DNA of 64,000 bases from Klebsiella sp. RIT-PI-d. GTDB lineage: Bacteria > Pseudomonadota > Gammaproteobacteria > Enterobacterales > Enterobacteriaceae. Shown one piece after another: positions 55,252 to 64,000 of this stretch (within the stretch, counting starts at the first letter, position 1; each line of letters begins with the position of its first letter). The stretch is from NCBI RefSeq assembly GCF_001187865.1, contig NZ_LGIT01000003.1:124001-188000 (forward strand). The letters run 5' to 3'. The notes beneath the pieces are model-generated. The model ran no database searches. It was not told the DNA's origin and saw nothing but the letters and a program-made list of their open reading frames with translations. Both the position numbers and the translations under genes were made by a program.

Positions 55252-55971
55252 TTAGCATTTTGGTTTACTGCCCTGCGGCGGCAGATAGCGGACAGGATCA
55301 ATGGCCGTAGCCTTGTAGCGGATCTGGAAGTGCAGGCGTACGGAATTGGTATCCGAGCTGCCCATGGTCGCTATTTGCTGACCAATCTTCACATTTTGTC
55401 CGTTGTTGACCATCAACGTTTCGTTATGCGCGTAAGCGGTGATGTAGTTTTCACCGTGCTTGATCATAATCAGATTGCCATAACCGCGCAGCTGGTTGCC
55501 CACGTATACCACTTTTCCGGCGCCTGCGGCATAGATCGGTTGACCGCGTGGGGCGGTGATATCAATTCCCTTATTGCCGCCATCTGACGATGAGTAGGGC
55601 AGAATGACGGTGCCGCTGGTCGGCCAGCGCCAGCAGCGGTCGCCCACGGGCGGCCAGGAAACGGGTGGCAATGACGGACGGGAAGCGGTCTTTGTGCTTC
55701 TGGTCGCTTTTTTCCCGGCGGTGGCACGGCTGTTAAACTTAAGCTTCTGCCCAATTTCAATGGTATAGGGCGGAGAGATGTCGTTCATTCGCGCCAGATC
55801 CTGCACGCTGGTTCCGGTCAGACGTGCAATGCGGGAAAGCGTATCGCCGCGCTTAACGGTATATACGTTGCCGTCTGAATCAGACTGGCTCGAACAGCCC
55901 GCCAGCAGCAGACCTGCGCACAGCAACATCGCCATACGTAAACATTTCTTATTCAGGCGTCCTGCTCTCAA
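55252..55971 (-). CDS. actS: ActS (YgeR), LysM/M23 lipoprotein, amidase activator
   Basis: A lipoprotein of 239 residues if started at the TTG at 55971 (AGGAT ribosome site, LRAGRLNKK matching the family); an in-frame ATG at 56007 would add 12 residues. The lipobox LLLAGC gives the lipidated Cys. A LysM domain ([20 protein letters not shown]) precedes a LytM/M23 domain. The latter keeps the fold ([35 protein letters not shown]) but lacks the full zinc ligand set (no HxxxD; GIDI instead), as in EnvC-type activators. E. coli YgeR/ActS activates AmiC-type amidases. Confidence 0.92.
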   Translation of the reverse strand: MRAGRLNKKCLRMAMLLCAGLLLAGCSSQSDSDGNVYTVKRGDTLSRIARLTGTSVQDLARMNDISPPYTIEIGQKLKFNSRATAGKKATRSTKTASRPSLPPVSWPPVGDRCWRWPTSGTVILPYSSSDGGNKGIDITAPRGQPIYAAGAGKVVYVGNQLRGYGNLIMIKHGENYITAYAHNETLMVNNGQNVKIGQQIATMGSSDTNSVRLHFQIRYKATAIDPVRYLPPQGSKPKC

Positions 55972-56263
55972 AACAGATCCTCGCGGTATTGTAAGACGCT
56001 TTATCATAGCAGTCCTAAGCCATATGCCCAATCTATTGCACCGGGAAAGGATATCCCGCGCTATTCTCTGCATCATTGCCGGTAACTATATCTGGCACAA
56101 ACAGCCGCTGCCAGCGGCATATGTTCATAAGGATTTTCCTGGATTCGATCGGCGTCAGGCTTATTTTGATAATGCCTTTCTCTTACTGATGCGCTACCCT
56201 TGGTGTCTGAAGAAACAGTGGCCCGCAGAAACAAACGGGTTATTTTTATCGTCAGGAGCAGTT

Positions 56264-56809
56264 ATGTTCAGGGAACACGTCATTTTACTGGATGCGCAGG
56301 GAAACCCCGCCGGCACGCTGGAAAAGTATGCTGCACACACCACTTCAACGCCATTGCATCTCGCCTTTTCTTCATGGTTGTTTAATACCGAGGGGCGGCT
56401 ACTGGTTACGCGTCGCGCCCTGGCGAAGAAAGCCTGGCCCGGCGTGTGGACCAACTCAGTTTGTGGTCATCCTCAGCAGGGAGAGACGTTTGAGCAGGCG
56501 ATTTCTCGCCGTTGTCACTTTGAGCTGGGCCTTGAAATTACCCATCTGGTTCCGGTTCATCCCACCTTTCGTTACTGTGAAACCGATCCGTCCGGTATTA
56601 TCGAAAATGAGGTGTGCCCGGTTTATGCCGCGCAGGTCGCCAGTGATATCAACGTCAATGCTGATGAGGTAATGGATTACCAGTGGGTCACGCTGGATGC
56701 GTTATTCAGCGCGCTTGCCGCGACGCCGTGGGCGTTCAGTCCGTGGATGGTGCAGCAATCGGCTAACGATTCTATGCGTATATTACTGCAAGAATACAGT
56801 CTGCGTTGA
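56264..56809 (+). CDS. idi: Isopentenyl-diphosphate delta-isomerase (type I)
   Basis: Idi interconverts IPP and DMAPP for isoprenoid synthesis. It has 181 residues from the ATG at 56264, behind a CAGGAGCAG ribosome site. The upstream open frame (to 55778) overlaps actS in antisense and is not real. Active-site residues are visible: CGHPQ (catalytic Cys and metal His), the TLEKYAAHT and [11 protein letters not shown]is ligands, and [10 protein letters not shown] (two Glu). E. coli Idi has 182 residues. Confidence 0.95.
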   Translation: MFREHVILLDAQGNPAGTLEKYAAHTTSTPLHLAFSSWLFNTEGRLLVTRRALAKKAWPGVWTNSVCGHPQQGETFEQAISRRCHFELGLEITHLVPVHPTFRYCETDPSGIIENEVCPVYAAQVASDINVNADEVMDYQWVTLDALFSALAATPWAFSPWMVQQSANDSMRILLQEYSLR

Positions 56810-56813
56810 GGAA

Positions 56814-56841
56814 ATGCCGGATAAGAAGCCTCATCCGGCAT
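56814..56841. repeat. REP-like hairpin between idi and lysS
   Basis: ATGCCGGAT/ATCCGGCAT is a perfect 9-bp inverted repeat with a 10-nt spacer between the convergent stop codons; the GCCGGAT core is the usual enterobacterial REP motif. Confidence 0.72.
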
Positions 56842-56849
56842 AGCATGAC

Positions 56850-58367
56850 TTACTTAACCGGGCGCATTGCCGGGAACAGGATCACGTCACGAATGGTATG
56901 GCTGTTGGTGAACAGCATTACCATACGGTCGATACCAATACCCAGACCCGCCGTCGGCGGCAGACCGTGTTCCAGCGCGGTCACGTAGTCTTCGTCGAAG
57001 AACATCGCTTCGTCATCGCCAGCCGCTTTCGCGTCAACCTGATCCTGGAAGCGCTGGGCCTGATCTTCAGCGTCGTTCAGCTCGCTAAAGCCGTTACCGA
57101 TTTCACGACCGCCGATAAAGAATTCAAAGCGATCGGTAATTTCCGGATTTTCATCGTTGCGGCGCGCCAGCGGAGACACTTCTGCCGGGTATTCGGTAAT
57201 GAATGTTGGCTGGATCAGATGCGCTTCCGCCACTTCTTCAAAAATCTCAGTGACCAGGCGACCCAGACCCCAGCTCTTCTCAACCTTGATGCCGAGAGAT
57301 CCCGCAATCGTTTTGGCAGAGTCAAAGTTATCCAGCTCGGCCATGTCCGTTTCCGGACGGTATTTTTTGATTGCTTCACGCATGGTCAGTTTTTCAAACG
57401 GTTTGCCGAAATCAAACACGTTGTCGCCGTAAGGCACTTCGGTTTTGCCCAGGACGTCCTGCGCCAGGGTGCGGAATAGCGATTCGGTCAGCTCGATCAG
57501 ATCTTTATAATCTGCGTACGCCATATAGAGTTCCATCATGGTGAACTCTGGGTTATGGCGTACGGAAATGCCTTCGTTACGGAAGTTACGGTTGATTTCG
57601 AATACACGTTCGAAGCCGCCCACGACCAGACGTTTCAGGTACAGTTCCGGCGCGATACGCAGGTACATGTCCAGATCCAGCGCATTGTGATGGGTAATAA
57701 ACGGACGTGCCGCTGCGCCACCCGGGATCACCTGCATCATCGGGGTTTCGACTTCCATAAAGCCGCGACCAACCATGAACTGACGAATGCCGGCCATTAT
57801 CTGTGAACGCACTTTAAATGTGTTACGCGATTCATCATTAGAGATGAGATCCAGATAACGCTGACGGTAACGTGCTTCCTGATCCTGCAAGCCATGGAAT
57901 TTGTCTGGCAGCGGACGCAGCGCTTTGGTTAACAGACGCAGCTCGGTGCAATGGATAGACAGTTCACCGGTTTTGGTTTTGAACAGTTTACCTTTCGCGC
58001 CGAGGATATCGCCGAGATCCCATTTTTTGAACTGCTCGTTGTAGATGCCTTCCGGCAGATCGTCACGAGAAACATAAAGCTGAATGCGGCCGCCAACGTC
58101 CTGAAGCGTGACAAAAGAGGCTTTACCCATAATGCGGCGGGTCATCATACGACCGGCAACGCAGACCTCAATGTTCAGCGCCTCTAATTCTTCATTCTCT
58201 TTCGCATCAAATTCAGCATGCAGTTGGTCTGAGGTGCGATCGCGACGAAAATCGTTCGGAAAAGCAATGCCCTGCTCACGCAGGCTAACAAGCTTCTCGC
58301 GACGCGCTTTTAGCTCATTATTAAGATCGGCCGCCGCGTCAGCGCTCTGTACGTTTTGTTCAGACAT
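56850..58367 (-). CDS. lysS: Lysyl-tRNA synthetase, class II
   Basis: It charges tRNA-Lys; 505 residues (E. coli LysS 505). An N-terminal OB-fold anticodon-binding domain (to about residue 150) precedes the class II core with motif 1 (FMEVETPMM), motif 2 ([18 protein letters not shown]) and motif 3 ([12 protein letters not shown]). It starts 9 bp after the prfB stop, as in the E. coli prfB-lysS operon. Confidence 0.97.
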   Translation of the reverse strand: MSEQNVQSADAAADLNNELKARREKLVSLREQGIAFPNDFRRDRTSDQLHAEFDAKENEELEALNIEVCVAGRMMTRRIMGKASFVTLQDVGGRIQLYVSRDDLPEGIYNEQFKKWDLGDILGAKGKLFKTKTGELSIHCTELRLLTKALRPLPDKFHGLQDQEARYRQRYLDLISNDESRNTFKVRSQIMAGIRQFMVGRGFMEVETPMMQVIPGGAAARPFITHHNALDLDMYLRIAPELYLKRLVVGGFERVFEINRNFRNEGISVRHNPEFTMMELYMAYADYKDLIELTESLFRTLAQDVLGKTEVPYGDNVFDFGKPFEKLTMREAIKKYRPETDMAELDNFDSAKTIAGSLGIKVEKSWGLGRLVTEIFEEVAEAHLIQPTFITEYPAEVSPLARRNDENPEITDRFEFFIGGREIGNGFSELNDAEDQAQRFQDQVDAKAAGDDEAMFFDEDYVTALEHGLPPTAGLGIGIDRMVMLFTNSHTIRDVILFPAMRPVK

Positions 58368-58376
58368 GTTGGTTCC

Positions 58377-59475
58377 TCATAACCCTGCTTTCAAACTTGC
58401 TTCGATGAATTGATCCAGGCTGCCGTCCAGCACGGCCTGCGTATTGCGGGTTTCAACCCCGGTGCGCAGGTCTTTAATGCGGGAGTCATCAAGGACATAA
58501 GAACGGATTTGGCTACCCCAGCCGATGTCAGACTTGTTATCTTCCATCGCCTGTTTCTCAGCGTTTTTCTTCTGCATTTCCAGTTCATAAAGCTTCGCTT
58601 TCATCTGCTTCATGGCCTGGTCTTTGTTTTTATGCTGGGAACGGTCATTCTGACACTGGGTGACCGTGTTGGTCGGAATGTGGGTAATACGCACCGCAGA
58701 TTCGGTACGGTTAACGTGCTGACCACCCGCACCCGAGGCGCGATAAACGTCGATGCGCAGATCCGCCGGGTTAATGTCGATATCAATATCTTCGTCAACT
58801 TCCGGGTACACAAACGCAGAGCTGAACGAGGTATGACGGCGTCCGCCGGAGTCGAACGGGCTTTTACGCACCAGGCGGTGAACGCCGGTTTCGGTACGCA
58901 ACCAGCCGTAAGCGTAATCTCCGATAATCTTGATGGTCACGGATTTGATGCCGGCGACTTCACCTTCAGACTCTTCAATAATCTCGGTTTTAAAACCACG
59001 AGCTTCGGCCCAGCGCAGATACATGCGCGTGAGCATACTGGCCCAGTCCTGCGCTTCTGTACCGCCAGAACCGGCCTGAATATCGAGGTAGCAGTCGGCG
59101 CTATCATATTCGCCAGAGAACATGCGACGAAACTCCAGCTGGGCCAGTTTTTCTTCCAGCACATCGAGTTCTGCAACGGCTTCGTTGAAGGTCTCTTCGT
59201 CTTCGGCTTCGACAGCCAGATCCAGCAGCCCGGAGACATCTTCCAGTCCCTGAGACATTTGATCGAGGGTTTCAACAATAGCTTCGAGAGAGGAACGTTC
59301 TTTACCCAGCGCCTGAGCACGTTCAGGTTCGTTCCACACGTCCGGCTGTTCCAGCTCGGCGTTTACTTCTTCGAGACGCTCTTTCTTCGCATCATAGTCA
59401 AAGATACCCCCTAAGAACGCCGGAGCGATCTGTGAGATCCTGAATGCGGTTCTTTACCGGGTTAATTTCAAACAT
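58377..59475 (-). CDS. prfB: Peptide chain release factor 2, with programmed +1 frameshift
   Basis: RF2 terminates translation at UAA and UGA. The gene starts at the ATG complementary to 59473-59475 ([14 protein letters not shown]) and reads 25 codons to an in-frame TGA (59398-59400). A +1 shift then continues in the long frame for 340 residues, giving 365, the E. coli length. The SPF stop-codon reading motif (RKSPFDSGG) and the catalytic GGQ ([13 protein letters not shown]) are intact. The residue before SGAGGQ is Ala, the more active form, where E. coli K-12 has Thr246. It is upstream of lysS. Confidence 0.97.
59397..59415 (-). promoter_or_regulatory. prfB +1 frameshift site
   Basis: On minus the sequence CTTAGGGGGTATCTTTGAC contains an SD-like AGGGGG, the slippery CTT and the in-frame TGA followed by C. 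Low RF2 stalls the ribosome at TGA and favours the +1 shift, giving autoregulation. All elements are identical to the well-studied E. coli site. Confidence 0.97.
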
Positions 59476-59614
59476 AGTCAGGTTTCTTTTATTGAACGTA
59501 TCAAAATACAGTTATAAGGGTGAGATTGTACCCAATTTACGGCTTTTTTTATACACACAAAATTAGTCGGGATGTACTGGCAACGTCTGCCGGGAGTGAA
59601 ATAACCAGCAGTGA

Positions 59615-59641
59615 AAAATGCCGCCGGGACGGCGGCATTTT
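59615..59641. terminator. Terminator between recJ and prfB
   Basis: A 12-bp perfect stem AAAATGCCGCCG/CGGCGGCATTTT with a 3-nt loop, flanked by A and T runs on both sides, 7 bp past the recJ stop. It separates recJ from the prfB-lysS promoter. Confidence 0.85.
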
Positions 59642-59647
59642 AAAACG

Positions 59648-61381
59648 CTATACGGGCCAGATATGGTCAATAATAATCTGCAAATTGCGGTTGCCGCGAA
59701 ACTCATTAATATCAAGTTTATACGCCAGCTCCACCTCCCGTACGCCGTTATCCGGCCAGCAGCTGGTATCGACATTAAATGCAATACCGTCCAGCAGAGG
59801 ACCGCCGCCAACCGGCTCGACCATCACTTTCAGATGGCGTTCACCGACGATGCGTTGTTGCAGCAGGCGGAAGCGGCCGTCAAATAACGGTTCAGGGAAC
59901 ATTTGCCCCCAGGGACCGGCGTCACGCAGCATTTCGGCAGTTTCAATGGTCATATCGCCAGGAGAGAGCGGACCGTCAGAAACCACTTCGCCTTGTAGCA
60001 GAGCGGGATCGAGCCAGTCAGTGATTAGCTCGCCAAAGCGCTGCTGGAATTCGTCGAAGCGCGACGCCTCCAGCGAAAGCCCCGCCGCCATCGCATGACC
60101 GCCGAATTTAATGATCAGATCCGGGTACAGCGTGTCCAGCCGCTCCAGCGCGTCACGCATATGCAGCCCGGCGATAGAACGACCAGAGCCTTTCAACGTG
60201 CCGTCTCCTGCGGGCGCAAAGGCAATCACCGGACGGTGAAAACGCTCTTTGATTCTGGATGCCAGAATACCCACTACGCCCTGATGCCATTCCGGATGGT
60301 ACATCGCCAGCCCGCCGGGCAGCGCCTCACGACTGCGCTCCAGTTTTTCACACAGCGCCAGCGCCTCGATTTGCATTCCCTGCTCGATCTCTTTACGCGT
60401 CTGATTTAGCGCATCAAGTTCACTGGCCAGCACCCGGGCTTCGGCAATGTTGTCACACAGCAGCAGCGCAACGCCCACCGACATGTCATCCAGTCGTCCG
60501 GCTGCGTTCAGCCGGGGGCCCAGCGCAAAACCCAGATCGCTGGCAGCAAGACGGTGCGGCTCCCGACGCGAGATCTCCAGCAGCGCCTTAATACCGGGGC
60601 GGCACTGGCCCGCCCGAATACGGTTTAGCCCCTGCCAGGTGAGAATACGGTTGTTAGCATCCAGCGGTACGACATCGGCCACCGTGCCGAGCGCCACTAA
60701 ATCCAGTAGCTCGGCCAGTTTAGGCGGCGCAATACCGCGGGTTTCAAACCAGCCTTGCTGCTGGAGATGACTGCGCAACGCCAGCATTAAATAAAATGCG
60801 ACACCCACGCCGGCCAGCGACTTGGACGGAAAATCACAGTCGCGTAAATTTGGATTCACAATCGCGTCGGCATCCGGCAGCGTGTCACCGGGCAGATGGT
60901 GATCGGTCACCAGCACCGGAAGCCCCAGCGCGTGCGCCCGCTCAACGCCGGTAATCGACGAGATGCCGTTATCCACGGTCATGATCATCTGCGCGCCGCG
61001 GGCGTGGGCCTGATCGACCACTTCCGGGCTTAAGCCGTAGCCATCTTCAAATCGGTTGGGCACCAGATACGCCACGCTTTCGCAACCCAGCGCCCGCAGT
61101 GCCAGTACGCTAAGCGCGGTACTGGTTGCACCGTCGGCGTCAAAATCACCGACGACCACAATCCGCAGCCCTTCACGCAGCGCGTTGTAGAGCATCCCGA
61201 CCGCTTTATCAATGCCGGTCAGTTGCTGCCACGTCAGCATCCCTTTGACGCCACGCTCCAGATCTTTCGCGCTTTTCACGCCGCGGCCCGCGTACAAACG
61301 CCGTAATAAATCGGGCAGGTCGGCTGGAAGCTCTGCAGTATCATCCACCTCGCGGCGGCGTAGTTGTATCGGTTGTTTCAC
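59648..61381 (-). CDS. recJ: Single-stranded-DNA exonuclease RecJ
   Basis: A 5'-3' ssDNA exonuclease of the RecF pathway and mismatch repair; 577 residues, the E. coli length. DHH-superfamily motifs are DFDADGATST, MTVDNGIS, VTDHHLPGD (the DHH) and the DHHA1 GGHAMAAGLSL motif. It starts 5 bp after the dsbC stop; the xerD-dsbC-recJ order equals E. coli. Confidence 0.97.
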   Translation of the reverse strand: MKQPIQLRRREVDDTAELPADLPDLLRRLYAGRGVKSAKDLERGVKGMLTWQQLTGIDKAVGMLYNALREGLRIVVVGDFDADGATSTALSVLALRALGCESVAYLVPNRFEDGYGLSPEVVDQAHARGAQMIMTVDNGISSITGVERAHALGLPVLVTDHHLPGDTLPDADAIVNPNLRDCDFPSKSLAGVGVAFYLMLALRSHLQQQGWFETRGIAPPKLAELLDLVALGTVADVVPLDANNRILTWQGLNRIRAGQCRPGIKALLEISRREPHRLAASDLGFALGPRLNAAGRLDDMSVGVALLLCDNIAEARVLASELDALNQTRKEIEQGMQIEALALCEKLERSREALPGGLAMYHPEWHQGVVGILASRIKERFHRPVIAFAPAGDGTLKGSGRSIAGLHMRDALERLDTLYPDLIIKFGGHAMAAGLSLEASRFDEFQQRFGELITDWLDPALLQGEVVSDGPLSPGDMTIETAEMLRDAGPWGQMFPEPLFDGRFRLLQQRIVGERHLKVMVEPVGGGPLLDGIAFNVDTSCWPDNGVREVELAYKLDINEFRGNRNLQIIIDHIWPV

Positions 61382-61386
61382 GCGAA

Positions 61387-62100
61387 TTATTTACCGCCAG
61401 TCTGTTTCTGATGCTCGTCAAGAAAGGCTTTCATCTCTTTTGGCCCCTGATAACCTGGCACGACGTTGCCGTCGCTAAGCACGATGGCAGGTGTGCCGTT
61501 GACGCCGAACTGCACGCCAAGCGCGTAGTGGTTGGCAATGTCGATATCACAGGATGCTGGCTTAATGCCCTTGCTGTTCATGGCATCGTCAAAGGCTTTG
61601 TTACGATCTTTCGCACACCAGATCGCCTTCATATCTTTTTCCGGCTGGCTTTGCAGGCCCGCGCGCGGGAAGGCCAGATAGCGCACGGTGATGCCCAGCG
61701 CATTGTAATCGCTCATCTCTTCGTGCAGCTTGTGGCAGTAGCCGCACGTGATGTCGGTGAAGACCGTGATAACGTATTTTTGCTGCGGCGCTTTATAGAT
61801 AATCATCTCTTTTTCCAGCGCATTCAGGTGCTTCATTAGCATCTGATTGGTCACGTTGACCGGCTGAGCGCCGCTAACGTCATACAGCGGCCCCTGGATC
61901 ATATGCTTGCCGTCGTCGGAGACATAGAGCACGCCGCTGTTGGTCAGCACGGTTTTCATTCCGGCGACAGGTGCAGGCTGAATGTCTGAGCTTTGCACGC
62001 CCAGTTTTGCCAGCGCCTGCTGGATGGCAGCGTCGTCCGCGTGGGCCAGACCGGTAAATACCGGGGTCATCAGCGAGAGGAACAACAAACCTTTTTTCAT
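61387..62100 (-). CDS. dsbC: Periplasmic disulfide isomerase DsbC
   Basis: DsbC is a homodimeric protein disulfide isomerase. It has 237 residues from MKKGLLFLSLMTPVFTGLAHA (signal peptide, cleavage before DDAAIQ). An upstream ATG adds 8 residues without a proper signal. The active site is TDITCGYCHKLH (CGYC), and the structural Cys pair is in WCAKD and PASCDI. The N-terminal dimerisation domain lies before residue 80. It is between xerD (24 bp gap) and recJ. Confidence 0.97.
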   Translation of the reverse strand: MKKGLLFLSLMTPVFTGLAHADDAAIQQALAKLGVQSSDIQPAPVAGMKTVLTNSGVLYVSDDGKHMIQGPLYDVSGAQPVNVTNQMLMKHLNALEKEMIIYKAPQQKYVITVFTDITCGYCHKLHEEMSDYNALGITVRYLAFPRAGLQSQPEKDMKAIWCAKDRNKAFDDAMNSKGIKPASCDIDIANHYALGVQFGVNGTPAIVLSDGNVVPGYQGPKEMKAFLDEHQKQTGGK

Positions 62101-62124
62101 ACAATATCCTTTTAGAGTAGGCAA

Positions 62125-63021
62125 TTACGCGCGCGGATGATGCTGCTGATGTAATTGTCTTAAACGTTCAGTGGCGACATGGGTGTAAATTTGCGTCGTG
62201 GAAAGATCGCTGTGGCCCAGTAGCATTTGCACGACGCGTAAATCCGCACCGTGATTCAGTAAGTGAGTGGCAAAAGCATGACGCAGTACGTGCGGCGACA
62301 GCTTCTCGCTATCGATCCCGGCAAGCAGAGCGTAATGTTTTATGCGATGCCAGAAGGTCTGGCGGGTCATCTGCTGCGCGCGCTGGCTGGGAAACAGGAC
62401 GTCAATCGAGACGCCGTTTAGCAACCACGGTCGCCCGTGCTCAAGGTACGTTTCCAGCCAGTAGACCGCCTCTTCTCCCAGCGGCACCAGCCGTTCTTTG
62501 TTCCCTTTGCCGATCACCCGCACTACGCCCTGACGCAGGCTGACATCACTCATTGTCAATCCGACCAGTTCAGAGACGCGCAGGCCGGTGGCATAAAGCA
62601 CTTCCAGCATCGCTTTGTCGCGCAGTTCCAGCGGCCGATCGGTCACCGGCGCCTGCAGCAGACGTTCAATCTGCTGCTCGGATAAATCTTTAGGCAGCCG
62701 CTGCGGCAGTTTTGGTGACGCCAGCAGCGCGCTGGGGTCGTCCGCACGCACCTTTTCCCGATACAGGTGCTGGAAAAAACGCCGTATCGCGCTTAGCAGC
62801 CGGGCGGAGCTGGTCGCTTTATACCCCCCCGCCAGCCGTTCGGCCAGCAGCGCCTGGAGATCGTCATGCTGCACCTGGGCAAGAGACAACTGCCGGTGAT
62901 GTAACCACTCCACCAGCATGGTCAGATCGCGACGATAGGCGCTAAGCGTATTCTCCGCGAGGTTACGTTCAAGCCAGAGCGCATCAAGAAACTGCTCTAT
63001 ACGTGCGAGATCCTTTTCCAT
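62125..63021 (-). CDS. xerD: Site-specific tyrosine recombinase XerD
   Basis: XerD with XerC resolves chromosome dimers at dif. It has 298 residues, the E. coli length. Catalytic residues are visible: Arg in ATGLRVSELVGL, Lys in VIGKGNKERLVPLG, HVLRHAF (His and Arg), LLGHSDLSTTQIYTH (His and the nucleophilic Tyr). First gene of xerD-dsbC-recJ, divergent from fldB. It is a housekeeping recombinase, not a sign of a mobile element. Confidence 0.97.
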   Translation of the reverse strand: MEKDLARIEQFLDALWLERNLAENTLSAYRRDLTMLVEWLHHRQLSLAQVQHDDLQALLAERLAGGYKATSSARLLSAIRRFFQHLYREKVRADDPSALLASPKLPQRLPKDLSEQQIERLLQAPVTDRPLELRDKAMLEVLYATGLRVSELVGLTMSDVSLRQGVVRVIGKGNKERLVPLGEEAVYWLETYLEHGRPWLLNGVSIDVLFPSQRAQQMTRQTFWHRIKHYALLAGIDSEKLSPHVLRHAFATHLLNHGADLRVVQMLLGHSDLSTTQIYTHVATERLRQLHQQHHPRA

Positions 63022-63122
63022 CTGTGCCTCTTTCCCCCTTCTGCTGCTGCATTATGCCTGATTAATTCGCGTTTCTGGTACACTGAGCGCAACGTCATGA
63101 GAAGAATTGAGACATTTACGCC

Positions 63123-63644
63123 ATGAATATCGGTCTTTTTTACGGTTCCAGCACCTGCTATACCGAGATGGCCGCGGAGAAAATTCGCGACATTATCGGG
63201 CCGGAACTGATTACGTTACACAACCTGAAGGACGATTCTCCTTCGCTAATGGAGCAGTATGATGTCCTTATTCTGGGCATTCCTACCTGGGATTTCGGCG
63301 AAATTCAGGAAGACTGGGAAGCCGTCTGGGATCAGTTGAGCACGCTCAATCTGAAGGGCAAACTGGTGGCCCTGTATGGGATGGGCGATCAGCTGGGCTA
63401 TGGCGAGTGGTTTCTTGACGCACTCGGCATGCTGCACGATCGCCTGGCGACCCATGAGGTCAAATTTATTGGCTACTGGCCTACCGACGGCTATGAATTT
63501 ACCAGCAAAATCCCGGTTATTGCCGACGGTAAGCTGTTTGTCGGTCTCGCGCTGGATGAAACCAACCAGTATGATCTGAGCGATGAGCGCATTGAGACGT
63601 GGTGCGAACAGATCCTTATCGAAATGGCAGAGCATTTCTCCTGA
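63123..63644 (+). CDS. fldB: Flavodoxin 2
   Basis: A 173-residue long-chain flavodoxin carrying FMN as an electron carrier. The FMN phosphate loop is [12 protein letters not shown] (Tyr where most flavodoxins have GSTTGNTE, a known FldB trait), with [14 protein letters not shown] and [12 protein letters not shown] forming the isoalloxazine loops. FldB belongs to the SoxRS regulon in E. coli. Divergent from xerD, convergent with ygfX. Confidence 0.96.
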   Translation: MNIGLFYGSSTCYTEMAAEKIRDIIGPELITLHNLKDDSPSLMEQYDVLILGIPTWDFGEIQEDWEAVWDQLSTLNLKGKLVALYGMGDQLGYGEWFLDALGMLHDRLATHEVKFIGYWPTDGYEFTSKIPVIADGKLFVGLALDETNQYDLSDERIETWCEQILIEMAEHFS

Positions 63645-63657
63645 GCCTGACTTTGCG

Positions 63658-64000
63658 TTACGCCGGTTGTTGCATTATTAACCGGCGTAAATCGCGCCAC
63701 TCCCCGCGATCCATACTATCGACCGCCAGCCATAAATGCTGCTGCCGCCTGCCGCCGGGTTTTCTCAACCGCAGCATCATGCCGCTTTTCAGCATCCACG
63801 GCGTGCCAATAATTTCCCACTCCTGACCCTGCCAGCGCAAACGGGAACGGGTCATGAGTTTAATCTCACCCTGACGTGCGTTAATGCGCCGTTGGCTGCG
63901 CACGCAATCAAACACGACCAGCGATAACATCAGCAGCCATAATGGCATGTAACTTAACGGCCAGGGCATCAGTAAAACAAAAGCGGCGACCACACCATGA
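63658..64000 (-). CDS. ygfX: YgfX (CptA), inner-membrane protein, cut at right edge
   Basis: At least 114 codons of a protein with two hydrophobic N-terminal helices (VVAAFVLLMPWPLSYMPLWLL then the VVFDCVRSQRRI end) and a basic C-terminal domain (LRWQGQEWEIIGTPWMLKSG). It matches E. coli YgfX (135 residues), the partner of SdhE (YgfY), described as affecting cell division proteins. The start and the sdhE gene are beyond base 64000; the GTG at 63993 is an internal Val. Confidence 0.92.
   Translation of the reverse strand, partial: HGVVAAFVLLMPWPLSYMPLWLLMLSLVVFDCVRSQRRINARQGEIKLMTRSRLRWQGQEWEIIGTPWMLKSGMMLRLRKPGGRRQQHLWLAVDSMDRGEWRDLRRLIMQQPA

Noticed and set aside
55778..56263. In-frame N-terminal extension of idi by 162 codons
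   Set aside because: It runs antisense through actS and its promoter; the ATG at 56264 has a ribosome site and matches the Idi start.
59339..59475. prfB apparently broken by an early TGA
   Set aside because: This is the known programmed +1 frameshift; all its sequence elements are present and the joined protein has the normal 365 residues.
1..64000. CRISPR arrays, insertion sequences, phage genes, rRNA
   Set aside because: No regularly spaced repeats, transposase, phage structural or rRNA sequence was seen anywhere in the window.

Overview
The window is a chromosomal segment of an enteric gammaproteobacterium, most likely Citrobacter or a close relative. The backbone has the E. coli/Salmonella gene order at about 64-65 min: recC-ppdC-ygdB-ppdB-ppdA-thyA-lgt-ptsP-rppH / mutH-ygdR-tas / lplT-aas / galR ... 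lysA / lysR-ygeA-araE-kduD-kduI-yqeF / yqeG ... glyU-actS-idi-lysS-prfB-recJ-dsbC-xerD / fldB-ygfX. Protein lengths and motifs match E. coli almost throughout. A chromosomal class A beta-lactamase, a galR-lysA insert and a gadBC pair in a non-K-12 position argue against E. coli itself and suggest the Citrobacter amalonaticus/farmeri/sedlakii/rodentium group. The species is an inference.

Backbone, left part (1-17.6 kb). The recC operon (cut at the window edge) carries four prepilin-like genes upstream. thyA-lgt and ptsP-rppH follow. The rppH-mutH gap holds DnaA boxes and a perfect CRP palindrome and corresponds to the DnaA-reactivating site DARS2. The aas-lplT phospholipid repair operon is followed by a single OmrA/OmrB-type small RNA and the autoregulated galR.

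Insert 1 (17.7-28.5 kb, between galR and lysA). A minus-strand operon encodes a Lac-type PTS IIC, a GH1 (6-phospho)-beta-glucosidase and a GntR/FadR-type regulator. Divergent from it is a complete SBP_bac_5-type ABC importer operon (binding protein, two permeases, two ATPases), then an AscG-like LacI regulator whose 3' end overlaps the lysA 3' end. Two copies of a TTGGCATACC palindrome lie in the shared promoter region.

Central backbone (28.5-38.2 kb). lysA/lysR, ygeA, araE (with AraC and CRP sites), kduD, kduI (with KdgR-type boxes), yqeF and yqeG. A strong plus-strand terminator with no gene in front of it, preceded by a KdgR-like palindrome overlapping a promoter, marks a candidate small RNA at about 35.43-35.54 kb.

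Insert 2 (38.4-55.1 kb, between yqeG and the glyU tRNA). It contains an MlrA-like regulator, a GH15 glycosidase, a class A beta-lactamase, a zinc alcohol dehydrogenase, an aldo/keto reductase, and a LacI-controlled locus with two complete PTS permeases (ascorbate/UlaA type and fructose type) flanking an AlsE-like ketose-phosphate 3-epimerase. These are followed by the gadB-gadC acid-resistance pair, a gene-free degraded stretch and a broken Bcr/CflA transporter gene next to tRNA-Gly(CCC).

Backbone, right part (55.1-64 kb). actS (ygeR), idi, lysS, prfB (with the programmed +1 frameshift), recJ, dsbC, xerD, fldB and the start-truncated ygfX.

The least described parts are insert 1, the dual-PTS/epimerase locus, and the candidate KdgR-controlled RNA.
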